From Phaeodactylibacter sp. (GTDB lineage Bacteria; Bacteroidota; Bacteroidia; Chitinophagales; Saprospiraceae), in NCBI RefSeq assembly GCF_022763345.1, contig NZ_JALEGS010000048.1:1-64000 (forward strand): DNA of 64,000 bases, written 5' to 3'. Of the stretch, positions 28,038-36,452 are shown piece by piece (positions within the stretch are counted from its first letter, which is position 1; every line of letters starts with the position of its first letter). The position numbers and the translations under genes were made by a program. Below the pieces are notes generated by a model that saw only the letters and a list, made by a program, of their open reading frames with translations, did not search any database and was not told the DNA's origin.

Positions 28038-28937
28038 ATGTCAGAACCCAAGAGCTTTAATATTGACGAACTGCGCTGTAATGCCTTCACCCGGGCAGGC
28101 AAACATTTTGACCTGGCCCGGCACGAGGTTTTCATGTCTGAGACGGATGGCTTTGCCTATCCCCACCGGCACAACTACTATATGCTACTGCTCGCCACTT
28201 CCGGCAACGGCAGTCAGCTGATCGACTTCAAGGCCTATGATGTCAAGCCGGGGCGCCTCTTCCTGATGTCGCCGGGAATGATACATGCCTGGGAACGGGA
28301 TGAGGGACTGAAAGGATATGTACTGTTCTTTACGGCCGACTTTTTCACACAGCGCTACAACATGAATAAGCTGTATGAATTTCCATTTTACTCTTCCAGC
28401 TATGAGCATCCGTTTGTGGATTTGGATGAGCCGAATGCCGAGGCTTGCTGCACCCTGCTGGAGCAAATGCTAGAGGTGTACCGGGAAAATAAAACCGGGA
28501 TGATGAGCATGCTGCGCTCCTACGTGAATGTCATCCTGTGCCGGGCACAACAGGTTTACGAAGACCGGTTTCAGGCCAACCCAAGCGAAACGCCGCAGCT
28601 GAGGGATATCATACAGCGGTTTGAGCAGCTGATTGATCTGCACTATAGCGAGACGAGGCTGGTAAAAGACTATGCGAAGTTGCTGCACCTAACGCCTAAC
28701 TATTTAAATGCTGTTGCGAAGGAGAAGACAGGGCAATCGGCTGGACACCTCATCCGGCACCGGGTGATGCTGGAAGCTAAGCGCATGCTGGCTCACGAAA
28801 ACCGGACGGTCGGTGAAATCAGCGATGCGCTTAACTTTAAGGATGCAGCCTATTTTTGCCGTTTTTTCAAGAAGTACGAAGCCACCACTCCGGAGCGCTT
28901 CCGTAAGCAGCTCTTCTCCAGAGCCGGGCATCGGTAA
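28038..28937 (+). CDS. AraC-family transcriptional regulator
   Basis: 299 aa from ATG at 28038; the frame opens at a TTG at 28014 but the ATG is preferred. N-terminal cupin-type domain with PHRHNYYMLLLATSG (likely metal or ligand pocket) and a C-terminal AraC DNA-binding domain (LVKDYAKLLHLTPNYLNAVA, then TVGEISDALNFKDAAYFCRF, ending TPERFRKQ). Closest in pattern to regulators of the transcription-activator type in Bacteroidota; targets unknown. TATTTTAG just upstream is a 7/8 match to the -7 box. Confidence 0.88.
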   Translation: MSEPKSFNIDELRCNAFTRAGKHFDLARHEVFMSETDGFAYPHRHNYYMLLLATSGNGSQLIDFKAYDVKPGRLFLMSPGMIHAWERDEGLKGYVLFFTADFFTQRYNMNKLYEFPFYSSSYEHPFVDLDEPNAEACCTLLEQMLEVYRENKTGMMSMLRSYVNVILCRAQQVYEDRFQANPSETPQLRDIIQRFEQLIDLHYSETRLVKDYAKLLHLTPNYLNAVAKEKTGQSAGHLIRHRVMLEAKRMLAHENRTVGEISDALNFKDAAYFCRFFKKYEATTPERFRKQLFSRAGHR

Positions 28938-28945
28938 GTGAAAGC

Positions 28946-29638
28946 TTAAGCCTTGATACCACAACCTACCGCTTTGGTCACAGGCGGATGGGGCGTTTCA
29001 TTATTCATCAGGGCATTGATGGCATTCTCCAGGTATTTTTCCTCCACACCTTCAGGGTCGCGTACGCTGTCATCAATAGCACCGTGGTACTTCACGTAGC
29101 GGTCGGCATCCAACAGAAACACCTCAGGCGTTTTCGTTGCTCCATAAACGGGATATACTTCCTGCCCTTCGTCAAAGAGGTAAACGAAAGGGTAATCCAT
29201 TTCCTCTGCCCGCGCCTGCATCGCCTCGAAGCTGTCGCCCGGCTGAATGGCGGGGTCGTTGGGCTGAATGGCCACCACCGGATAGCCCTGTGGGGCATAC
29301 TTGTTGTGCAGGTCAATAATGCGCTGCTCGCTCGCTACTGCAAAGGGACAGGTATTGCAGGTGAAGATGACGACATAACCCTTAGGAGCATTTCCATTCG
29401 CATCTTTGATACCGGCAAGGCTGTAGGTCTTTCCATCTACATTTTTGAGCTCGAAGTCAGGTGCCTGCTCTCCAACGGCAATGCCTTCAGCACGCTGAGA
29501 TACTGTTTTAGCTTCAGGTTTTGTCTCGGTGGCCTCCGTCGTTTCGGTGTTGGTGGCTTGCTCTTTTCCGGCTTCAGTGGCATTGCCACAAGCAGTCAGT
29601 AAGAGCCCAAGCAACAGGGTAGTCATCAGGTGTTTCAT
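28946..29638 (-). CDS. Thioredoxin-fold lipoprotein, redoxin type
   Basis: 230 aa from Met at 29638 (lipobox LLTAC); the frame is open 57 codons further but without signal sequence. After an acidic/Thr-rich linker (residues 20-55) comes a redoxin domain: VGEQAPDFELKNVDGKTYSL and the active site FTCNTCPFAVASEQ with a CxxC pair. TPEVFLLD is the conserved cis-Pro region. This group is related to AhpC/TSA and alkyl-hydroperoxide-type thiol oxidoreductases. Second gene of a two-gene operon with the TlpA-like gene, 10 bases apart. Confidence 0.85.
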   Translation of the reverse strand: MKHLMTTLLLGLLLTACGNATEAGKEQATNTETTEATETKPEAKTVSQRAEGIAVGEQAPDFELKNVDGKTYSLAGIKDANGNAPKGYVVIFTCNTCPFAVASEQRIIDLHNKYAPQGYPVVAIQPNDPAIQPGDSFEAMQARAEEMDYPFVYLFDEGQEVYPVYGATKTPEVFLLDADRYVKYHGAIDDSVRDPEGVEEKYLENAINALMNNETPHPPVTKAVGCGIKA

Positions 29639-29648
29639 GGTCAAAGTG

Positions 29649-30221
29649 TTATGGTTGATAAATGGTATTGAGTTCCTGTTCCAGCTCTTCCAGGCTGTGC
29701 ACGGCTTCTCCAACGAAGTGGCGGTCCTTGCCCCGGTAAAAAAGGGTAGCCGGTATGGCGCCGCTCCATTCCGGGGAAACCCGGTCAATCCAGTCATTGT
29801 ACTTGCCATCCAGCAGTACGGCTACCATTGGCTTAATCTCCCGCTCTTCAACGAAGGGGACAAGGCGGGATTGCAACTGAGCCGGAAAATCAAGGCTGAT
29901 GAGCCATATTCGAACCGGTTGGTCGGCATATTTTTTGCTCAGTTCTATGAAGTAAGGCAACTCCTTAACGCAGGGCTTGCACCAGGTGGCCCAGAAGTTG
30001 ACTACGTAAGTGGTATCGTTATTCAGCGCCAGTAAGGGCGCCATATCGTCAAACTTTGGATAAACGGGGATGCCCGACAAAAGGCTGTCCGCCTCCGGAT
30101 AGTCTTCGTAAACGGCGGCTTCTTCTTGCTGATCAGAGGTATTGCTGCTTGTTTCTTGCTGCTCTGAGGCACCACACCCGCCAGTCAGCAGCAATATCGC
30201 GAGCATCAGTCCTGTTTTCAT
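29649..30221 (-). CDS. TlpA-like thioredoxin lipoprotein
   Basis: 190 aa from Met at 30221 (lipobox LTGGC). The upstream extension of the frame to 30305 runs into the terminator of the preceding gene, so it is rejected. The active site WATWCKPCVKELPYF has the classical CxxC of TlpA/ResA-type periplasmic reductases, and GAIPATLFY holds the cis-proline. Likely keeps cysteines of exported proteins reduced, or serves cytochrome maturation. First gene of the redox pair. Confidence 0.88.
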   Translation of the reverse strand: MKTGLMLAILLLTGGCGASEQQETSSNTSDQQEEAAVYEDYPEADSLLSGIPVYPKFDDMAPLLALNNDTTYVVNFWATWCKPCVKELPYFIELSKKYADQPVRIWLISLDFPAQLQSRLVPFVEEREIKPMVAVLLDGKYNDWIDRVSPEWSGAIPATLFYRGKDRHFVGEAVHSLEELEQELNTIYQP

Positions 30222-30278
30222 GATTGTTGTTTTTCCATACTTACACTTTGAGAAAACGGTGGCGGGCGTAAAGGGTTT

Positions 30279-30309
30279 AAAAAAAGAGTGCCGCATACAC
30301 GGCACCCTT
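30279..30309 (-). terminator. Intrinsic terminator downstream of the SPFH gene
   Basis: Minus strand: stem GTGCCG/CGGCAC (30300-30305 with 30288-30293) followed by seven T (A-run 30279-30285 on plus). Separates the SPFH gene from the TlpA/redoxin pair. Confidence 0.65.
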
Positions 30310-30351
30310 CCAAAATAGTAATTAGTATGAAATCGCTTGGTTCTTACAACC

Positions 30352-31164
30352 TTAATTCTTGAGCGTGCTTTGCACCGCCCCCGGCTGCTGCGGGTCCATC
30401 AACATGGGCATATCCCCGTCGGTGATAATAACCTTGGTGTTCGGCGACTTGGCCAGCTCAAGGAACGCTTCGATGGACTTGAACTGCAGCACGTTGGGGT
30501 CGAGCCCCTGCGAGATGATGTTTTGTGCATCCCGGATACCTTCGGCTTCGATACGGCGGCGCTGCGCTTCCTGCTGTGCTTCCTGCAGGACGAACTCCAT
30601 TCGAAGGGCACGTTGCTCGGCTTCCAGTTTTTCCTCGATCGCCCGGGCCAGGTTGGCAGGCAGCTGTATGCTCTTGATCAGCACCGCTTCGATAATGATG
30701 CCGCGTTCTTCGAGCAGGCCCGCCATCTGATCACGGATCGCCACTTCGATGGTTGCACGCTCGCCGGTGTGCATGTCCTTGGCGAAGTAACGGGCCGTAA
30801 CGTCGGAAACCGTGGACCGGAAGACGGGAAGGATAACGTTGTTTTCATAATTCCGCCCAATTTCCCGGAGCAGATCAGGTGCTTTGTTTGCCTTTAGGTT
30901 ATACAGGATAGAAATGTCGGCCCGGATATTGAGCCCTTCTTTGGAAGGCAGGTTGAGGCTGACCTCCATATTTTCGGTTTGGACCGGCACTTTGACTACC
31001 GTGGTGGTGAAGGGGTTGAATACCCGAAGCCCTTCGGTATATGGCCGGTCAGCATACTTCCCAAAAGTGCGCTTGACGCCGACCTCTCCTTGCTTTACTA
31101 CAGTACAGCTAGTCGTAAGCGCGGACAGCGCCAAGCACATCATTAAAAACAGGAAATTTTTCAT
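30352..31164 (-). CDS. SPFH/prohibitin-family lipoprotein
   Basis: 270 aa from Met at 31164 (MKNFLFLMMCLALSALTTSC; alternative Met two codons earlier). The lipobox LTTSC suggests a lipid anchor rather than the usual N-terminal transmembrane helix. The band-7 domain follows: QGEVGVKRTFGKY, GLRVFNPF, ADISILYNLK, and a long coiled-coil region near residues 170-220 (AIEEKLEAEQRALRMEFVLQ). Prohibitins oligomerise into membrane rings and scaffold proteases; the role here is unknown. Confidence 0.85.
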   Translation of the reverse strand: MKNFLFLMMCLALSALTTSCTVVKQGEVGVKRTFGKYADRPYTEGLRVFNPFTTTVVKVPVQTENMEVSLNLPSKEGLNIRADISILYNLKANKAPDLLREIGRNYENNVILPVFRSTVSDVTARYFAKDMHTGERATIEVAIRDQMAGLLEERGIIIEAVLIKSIQLPANLARAIEEKLEAEQRALRMEFVLQEAQQEAQRRRIEAEGIRDAQNIISQGLDPNVLQFKSIEAFLELAKSPNTKVIITDGDMPMLMDPQQPGAVQSTLKN

Positions 31165-31645
31165 AGCCATTAATTTTAAGGTGATCAATAAACCATGAGA
31201 TGGATGATTTGATACCACAGGACGCGTTTCGTGAGCCCAAACGAAAGCTATTTTTCAGCAAAACTAGCCTCTTTGATAGCTTTACTATAAATACAAAGCA
31301 AAACAAGCTTGGTTCGCGAAAAAGCTATTTTTTTTAATAGCAAGAAAATGTTTAGCAACTCTCCGGGAAGCTACTTTGAAGAAAAGACTATAGCATTACT
31401 ATCAGGCAAAGAGAAGGCAAAAAAAGCGGGCAGCAGGAATCCGGGGGGAAGCGCTACTGCCCTTGTGTTTCAACGTGCACAGCTAAAGTAAGGATAAATG
31501 TGATACAGCGCAAGTGGCAGGCTTTATTTGTTCACTCCTGCCAAAGCCAACGAAAATGTAGAAAAGCATTGTTTCATCCATTTTAGCGATCAATTATTTG
31601 AGTTTCTGTCGTAATTTTCACGGGTTAAACCAACCACACCAAACA
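31165..31645. other. Intergenic region between divergent SPFH and mscL genes
   Basis: About 480 bases without a convincing gene. A 60-codon open frame at 31309-31491 starts with TTG, has unusual composition and no family resemblance. The region must hold both divergent promoters; a 7/8 -7 match TAATTTTC lies at about 31611 before mscL. Confidence 0.6.
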
Positions 31646-32059
31646 ATGCTAAAAGAATTCAAGGCCTTTATTATGAAAGGCAACGTACTGGAATTGGCTG
31701 TAGCCGTGATCATTGCGGGTGCATTCGGGGCCATTGTCAAGTCGCTCACGGCTGATGTCATTATGCCACCGATTGGCCTCGCGCTGGGCGGGGCAGACTT
31801 CTCCAGCCTCGCTATCGTGCTTCAGGAGGGCGTGTCCAATGACGCGGGCGAGCTCGTGCAGGAGGAGGTTGCCATCCGCTATGGTATTTTCATACAGCGG
31901 ATTTTGGACTTTGTAATTATTGCCTTCATTGTTTTCATGATCATCCGGTCTTACAACCGCCTGACGGAAAAGAAAGAGGCAGAGGAAGCCCCACCCGCGC
32001 CTAAGGGGCCTTCGCAGGAAGAACTGTTGGCTGAAATCCGGGACTTGCTTAAGAAGTAA
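31646..32059 (+). CDS. mscL: Large-conductance mechanosensitive channel
   Basis: 137 aa from ATG at 31646 (MLKEFKAFIMKGNVLELAVA), which is the conserved MscL start; the frame's earlier TTG at 31598 is rejected. Two membrane helices: VLELAVAVIIAGAFGAIVKS with the pore-lining Gly/Ala face, and ILDFVIIAFIVFMIIRSYN, with the periplasmic loop between and a C-terminal helix EELLAEIRDLLKK. Opens under membrane tension to release solutes during osmotic downshock. Confidence 0.96.
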   Translation: MLKEFKAFIMKGNVLELAVAVIIAGAFGAIVKSLTADVIMPPIGLALGGADFSSLAIVLQEGVSNDAGELVQEEVAIRYGIFIQRILDFVIIAFIVFMIIRSYNRLTEKKEAEEAPPAPKGPSQEELLAEIRDLLKK

Positions 32060-32071
32060 AGAGGGCAGAGG

Positions 32072-32104
32072 AGGAGGAAGGCACTTCGAAAGAGCCTTCC
32101 TCCT
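32072..32104. terminator. Perfect 11-bp hairpin between convergent mscL and dnaE
   Basis: AGGAGGAAGGC at 32072-32082 and its complement at 32094-32104 with an 11-base loop. No T-tract on either side, but position between two convergent stops suggests a shared transcription end. Confidence 0.5.
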
Positions 32105-32118
32105 AGCCGCGTCTGCAA

Positions 32119-35100
32119 TCAATTCAACACATACTCCACCCCAATCTTCTCCAGCTCCGCAATAAAGCCATTCGCGGCATTCACTTTCCGCTGCTTGGCT
32201 TTCATCTTCAGCTTTAGGCGCTTGGAGCGGTCGATGATCTCCATGCGTAGGCTGTGCGGGCCTGCGTGCTCAGCGCAGGCTTTGTCCACGGCTTCGATGA
32301 GCTCCATGGTCAGCCCTTCCACTGGGATTTTCAGGGTGATGGCGTCGGTCATGTTTTCCGCAATGCCGTCCAGGAGTTTGATTTCTTTCACCTTGATTTC
32401 CAGGCTTTCATCGCGCCAGCTCTTCTGCCAGCCCAGGTTGAGGTAGAGGGCTTTCCCGATTTCCAGCAGGTGCTTGAACTTCTGGTAGTCCTCGCCAAAT
32501 AGCTTGAATTCCAGGGAGCCATTGTAATCCTGAAGCTCAAAAATGCCCCAGCCATTGCCGTTTTTGCTGATGAGGTGGCGGGCATTGATCACCATGCCGG
32601 CTACGTTGAGGGAGGGCCGGTTTTTGCTGTCCTCCACCTGGTCCAGCGGGCAGTTGGTGAAGTTTTCCACTTCTACTTTGTAGTCATCCAGCGGATGCCC
32701 GCTGATGAAGATGCCGGTGACGTTTTTCTCATTGTTGAGCTGCTCGATGAGCGGCCAGGGCTCGCACTCGGGCACCTCAGGCTCAGGGATCAGAACTTCA
32801 TCTGAATCTCCAAAAAGAGAATTCACCGCCTGTGCCTTTTGCGCCTGATAGGCATTGCCGTAGCGCAGGGCGTGCTCCAGGAGGCTGTCGAATTTATCGG
32901 AGGGGGTAAAGTACTGCGCCCGGTGGGTGTCCTCAAAGCAGTCGAAGCCACCGCCCATTGCCAGGCTCTCCATCACCTTTTTATTGACAGAGCGGAGGTT
33001 GAGCCGGCGCATCATGTCGAAGATGCTCTCAAACTTCCCATTTTCATCCCGCTCCTCTACAATGGCTTCCACGGGCCCCTCTCCCACCCCACGCAGGGCG
33101 GTCAGGCCAAAGCGGATGTTCCCGCTTTTGTCTACCGAGAAATCTGCAACCGATTCATTCACACTTGGGCCAAGTACATTCAGCCCCATGCGCTTGCATT
33201 CCTGCAGGAAGAAGGTCACCTTGCTAATATCGCTCTTGTTGTTGGTCAGCACGCTGGCCATGAATTCCGCCGGGTAATGCGCCTTGAGGTAGGCGGTTTG
33301 GAAGGCGACGAAGGCATAGCAGGTCGAGTGCGACTTGTTAAAGGCGTAAGAGGCGAAAGCTTCCCAGTCCTTCCAGACTTTCTCCAGCTTGTCCTTATCA
33401 TGGCCGCGCTCCACCCCTCCTTCGATAAACTTAGGGTGCAGTTCGTCAATGATCTTCTTTTTCTTCTTACCCATGCCCTTCCGCAGCATATCTGCCTGAC
33501 CTTTGGTAAAGCCGGCCAGCTTTTGCGAAAGCAACATTACCTGCTCCTGATAGACCGTAATGCCATAGGTTTCCTCCAGGTACTCCTGCATATCGGACAA
33601 GTCGTAAGTCACTGGTTTGCGCCCGTGCTTACGGTCGATAAATTCCGGGATGTACTCAAGCGGGCCGGGGCGGTAGAGGGCGTTCATGGCGATGAGGTCC
33701 TCAAAGGCGGTAGGCTTGAGCTCCTTCATGTACTTCTGCATGCCTGCGGACTCGTACTGGAAAATGCCAACCGTCTCCCCGCGCTGAAAAAGCTCGTAGG
33801 TCTTGGGGTCGTCCAGCGGGATCATGTCCATATCGAGCTTGACATCGTGGTTCCGTTCTGCCATAGCCACCGCTTTTTTGATGATGGTCAGGGTTTTCAG
33901 ACCCAGGAAGTCCATCTTAAGCAGGCCGGCGTCTTCCGCCACACTGTTGTCAAACTGAGAGACGAGCATGCCGGTGTCCTTGTCCGCAGTCACCGGTACG
34001 TAGCGGGTGATGTCATCCGGTGTGATGACCACTCCACAGGCGTGTATGCCAGTGTTCCGGACGGAGCCTTCAAGTTTGCGGGCCGTTTGGATCATCTGCC
34101 CGATTTTGTCGTCGGCCTCGGCCAGTTGCCGGAACTGATAGGCTTTTTCGCGCTCTTCGCTGTTGAGGGCGCCTTTGAGCTTGTCGTCGATATCGCCATC
34201 CTTCAGCACTTTGGCGAGGCTGGCTTTGAGGTGGTTGGGGAAGGTCTTGGCTACCCGGTCCACTTCGGAAAGCGGCACATCCATTACCCGGCCTACATCG
34301 CGCAGGCTGGATTTGGCAGCCATGGTGCCGTAAGTGACAATTTGGGCGACTTGGTTTTGCCCGTATTTGTCGATCACATAGTCGATGACCTTCTGCCGGC
34401 CTTCGTCATCAAAGTCAATATCAATATCCGGCATGGAAATCCGCTCCGGGTTGAGAAATCGCTCAAACAGGAGGTCGTACTTGATCGGATCGACATTCGT
34501 AATCCCCACACAGTAGGCCACTGCCGAACCCGCCGCCGAGCCCCGCCCTGGGCCAACAGAAACGCCCATCTCCCGGGCTGTGGTGGTGAAGTCCTGCACG
34601 ATAAGGAAGTAGCCGGGATAGCCGGAGTTTTCAATGACAGAAAGCTCGAAGTCGAGGCGTTCTTTGATCTCAGGCGTAATCGTACCGTACCGTTTTTTAG
34701 CGCCTTCGTAGGTCAGGTGGCGCAGGTAATCGTCCTGTGTGGCAAATTGCTCCGGCATGGGGAAAGCCGGCAGGAGAATATCCCGGGCCAGCGTGAGCTT
34801 ATCGATCTTGTCGTAAATCTCAATGGTATTCGCCAGTGCCTCTTCGTGGTCGTGGAAGAGCTCTGACATCTGCTGCTGTGTCTTGAAGTAGAAGTCAGAA
34901 CTCGGGAACTTGAAACGGGTGCTCTCTTCCAGCAGGCTGCCGGTATTGATGCAGAGTAGGATATCGTGGGGCATCCAATCGTCCTCCTCTACGTAGTGAG
35001 AATCATTGGTGGCAATGACCTTGACGTTGTGCTTTTGGGCCAGCTTCAGCAGCTTTTGGTTGACAGCTTCCTGACTGAGGTTGGAGTAGATCGGATTGCC

Positions 35101-35682
35101 TTTGCTGTCTTTACCTACGTCGATATTGTCCAGCCCGCGGTGGCGCTGTAGCTCAATGTAGTAATCATCACCGAAAATATTCAGCCACCATTTCAACTCT
35201 TGTTCTGCTTCCTCATCTTTACCCGCCAGAAAAAGCTGCGGGATGATGGCACCAATGCAACAGGAGGTAACAACCAGGCCTTCGTGGTACTTCTCAATTA
35301 ATTCCTTGTCGATACGGGGGTACTTGCTGTAGGTGCCCTCGATAAAGCCCAGGGAGCAAAGCTTGCTCAGGTTTTCATAGCCTTTCTGGTTTTTGGCCAG
35401 CATAAGTTGGTGGTAGCGGCGGTCTCTTTCCCCTTTGGCTCTGGAAAAGGCTTTCTTGTGCCGGTCCTCCACGACATAAAATTCACAACCAATGATAGGC
35501 TTGAGGTCGCGCCTTTCTGCCTCCGCTACAAACTTGAAAGCGCCAAACATATTCCCGTGGTCCGTCAGGGCAACGCCTTTCTGGCCATCTTTGGCGGCTT
35601 TGTCCATCATGGCTCCGATCTCGGAGGCGCCATCGAGCAGTGAATATTGAGTATGACAGTGCAGGTGTACGAATTCCGGCAT
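32119..35682 (-). CDS. dnaE: DNA polymerase III alpha subunit
   Basis: 1187 aa, normal size. N-terminal PHP domain (HCHTQYSLLDGAS), catalytic palm with the aspartates in MPDIDIDFDDEGRQ and GPGRGSAAGSAVAY, helix-hairpin-helix and an OB-fold toward the C-terminus (SLNVAGMVINARHL). The replicative DNA polymerase catalytic subunit. Single gene; no dnaQ-type domain attached. Confidence 0.97.
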   Translation of the reverse strand: MPEFVHLHCHTQYSLLDGASEIGAMMDKAAKDGQKGVALTDHGNMFGAFKFVAEAERRDLKPIIGCEFYVVEDRHKKAFSRAKGERDRRYHQLMLAKNQKGYENLSKLCSLGFIEGTYSKYPRIDKELIEKYHEGLVVTSCCIGAIIPQLFLAGKDEEAEQELKWWLNIFGDDYYIELQRHRGLDNIDVGKDSKGNPIYSNLSQEAVNQKLLKLAQKHNVKVIATNDSHYVEEDDWMPHDILLCINTGSLLEESTRFKFPSSDFYFKTQQQMSELFHDHEEALANTIEIYDKIDKLTLARDILLPAFPMPEQFATQDDYLRHLTYEGAKKRYGTITPEIKERLDFELSVIENSGYPGYFLIVQDFTTTAREMGVSVGPGRGSAAGSAVAYCVGITNVDPIKYDLLFERFLNPERISMPDIDIDFDDEGRQKVIDYVIDKYGQNQVAQIVTYGTMAAKSSLRDVGRVMDVPLSEVDRVAKTFPNHLKASLAKVLKDGDIDDKLKGALNSEEREKAYQFRQLAEADDKIGQMIQTARKLEGSVRNTGIHACGVVITPDDITRYVPVTADKDTGMLVSQFDNSVAEDAGLLKMDFLGLKTLTIIKKAVAMAERNHDVKLDMDMIPLDDPKTYELFQRGETVGIFQYESAGMQKYMKELKPTAFEDLIAMNALYRPGPLEYIPEFIDRKHGRKPVTYDLSDMQEYLEETYGITVYQEQVMLLSQKLAGFTKGQADMLRKGMGKKKKKIIDELHPKFIEGGVERGHDKDKLEKVWKDWEAFASYAFNKSHSTCYAFVAFQTAYLKAHYPAEFMASVLTNNKSDISKVTFFLQECKRMGLNVLGPSVNESVADFSVDKSGNIRFGLTALRGVGEGPVEAIVEERDENGKFESIFDMMRRLNLRSVNKKVMESLAMGGGFDCFEDTHRAQYFTPSDKFDSLLEHALRYGNAYQAQKAQAVNSLFGDSDEVLIPEPEVPECEPWPLIEQLNNEKNVTGIFISGHPLDDYKVEVENFTNCPLDQVEDSKNRPSLNVAGMVINARHLISKNGNGWGIFELQDYNGSLEFKLFGEDYQKFKHLLEIGKALYLNLGWQKSWRDESLEIKVKEIKLLDGIAENMTDAITLKIPVEGLTMELIEAVDKACAEHAGPHSLRMEIIDRSKRLKLKMKAKQRKVNAANGFIAELEKIGVEYVLN

Positions 35683-36049
35683 GATGTTATCGGTTTCGGC
35701 TGAAAAAGAGAAGGCTTTTCGAGCTGTTATTGACAGTTTCTACGATAACACCGAAAATAGGGCTTTCGGTTGAAGCAAAAAATTAAATTGGGAAAGAGTT
35801 TTCCACATCGGCTGCGGACCTTAGGGACAGAAAGGGAATGCCAGGAAACAGGACAAGTGCTCTCTGTGGACAGGGAACACTTGCTGTTGTCTTTTTCCGG
35901 TACAAGGCGCAACCTGTACCGGTGTCGAAAGGAGTTCAGGCAACCTAACTAACAAAGCTGCCTTTTACCAAACAGGTTGACAGACCTGCCTGCTTGGGCT
36001 ACAGCCTTACGGGCAGGCAGGAATAAATGATGAAATTTTTTCTCTGCCA
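35683..36049. other. Intergenic region with three hairpins between dnaE and the ACP-like gene
   Basis: No gene seen in 367 bases. Inverted repeats: an imperfect 13-bp hairpin at about 35854-35881, a perfect CCGGTACA/TGTACCGG pair at about 35898-35924, and CCTGCCTGC/GCAGGCAGG at 35985-36021. The last two could end the ACP-like transcript; the region nearest 35683 holds the dnaE promoter, which I could not pinpoint. Confidence 0.5.
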
Positions 36050-36322
36050 CTAAGCAGCATACTTCATCAGGTAATTCGTCGCGTCCTCCACGGTTTCAAT
36101 GGCATCATATTCTTCAGCAGAAAGGTAAGCGTTGAAACGGCTTTCCAGCTCAGCGATCAGCAGCATCAGGTCAATAGCATCCAGATAAAGGTCTTCCTGA
36201 AGGCGGCTGTAAGGGTGAATATTGTCAACCGGCATATTCAAACGCCAGCTGATCAGGTCAATGACGCGGTTTTGAATCGTGTGGGTAGCAGCGGGGGATT
36301 CTACAGTTATTTGATTTGTCAT
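36050..36322 (-). CDS. Acyl-carrier-protein-like protein lacking the attachment serine
   Basis: 90 aa with the length and helix pattern of an acyl carrier protein: RLQEDLYLDAIDLMLLIAEL is the position of the usual helix II signature DSL. Here the serine that would carry 4-phosphopantetheine is alanine (Ala49; codon GCT read on the minus strand), so it cannot be loaded in the normal way. The rest (AELESRF, then VEDATNYL) is conserved-looking, arguing against simple decay. No fatty acid or polyketide genes are next to it. Role unknown: perhaps a protein-interaction relic or regulatory decoy. Confidence 0.72.
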   Translation of the reverse strand: MTNQITVESPAATHTIQNRVIDLISWRLNMPVDNIHPYSRLQEDLYLDAIDLMLLIAELESRFNAYLSAEEYDAIETVEDATNYLMKYAA

Positions 36323-36452
36323 AGCGGGTATTGCGTTACTTTTCGAGGTAGATAACGAACACCATCGTCAATTGGTTGCCTGACGTTTTTCAATTTTGTC
36401 GAAAAAAAAGACCGATTGGTCTTTTCCAGTCATTTCTTCGTCTTTGGGGCAC

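Noticed and set aside
31309..31491. 60-codon frame between the SPFH gene and mscL
   Set aside because: Starts with TTG, low-complexity Lys/Ser composition and no neighbours that would explain it.
32839..34866. 675-codon open frame antisense to dnaE
   Set aside because: Lies fully within the well-supported dnaE gene on the other strand; composition is that of a shadow frame and it has no family resemblance.
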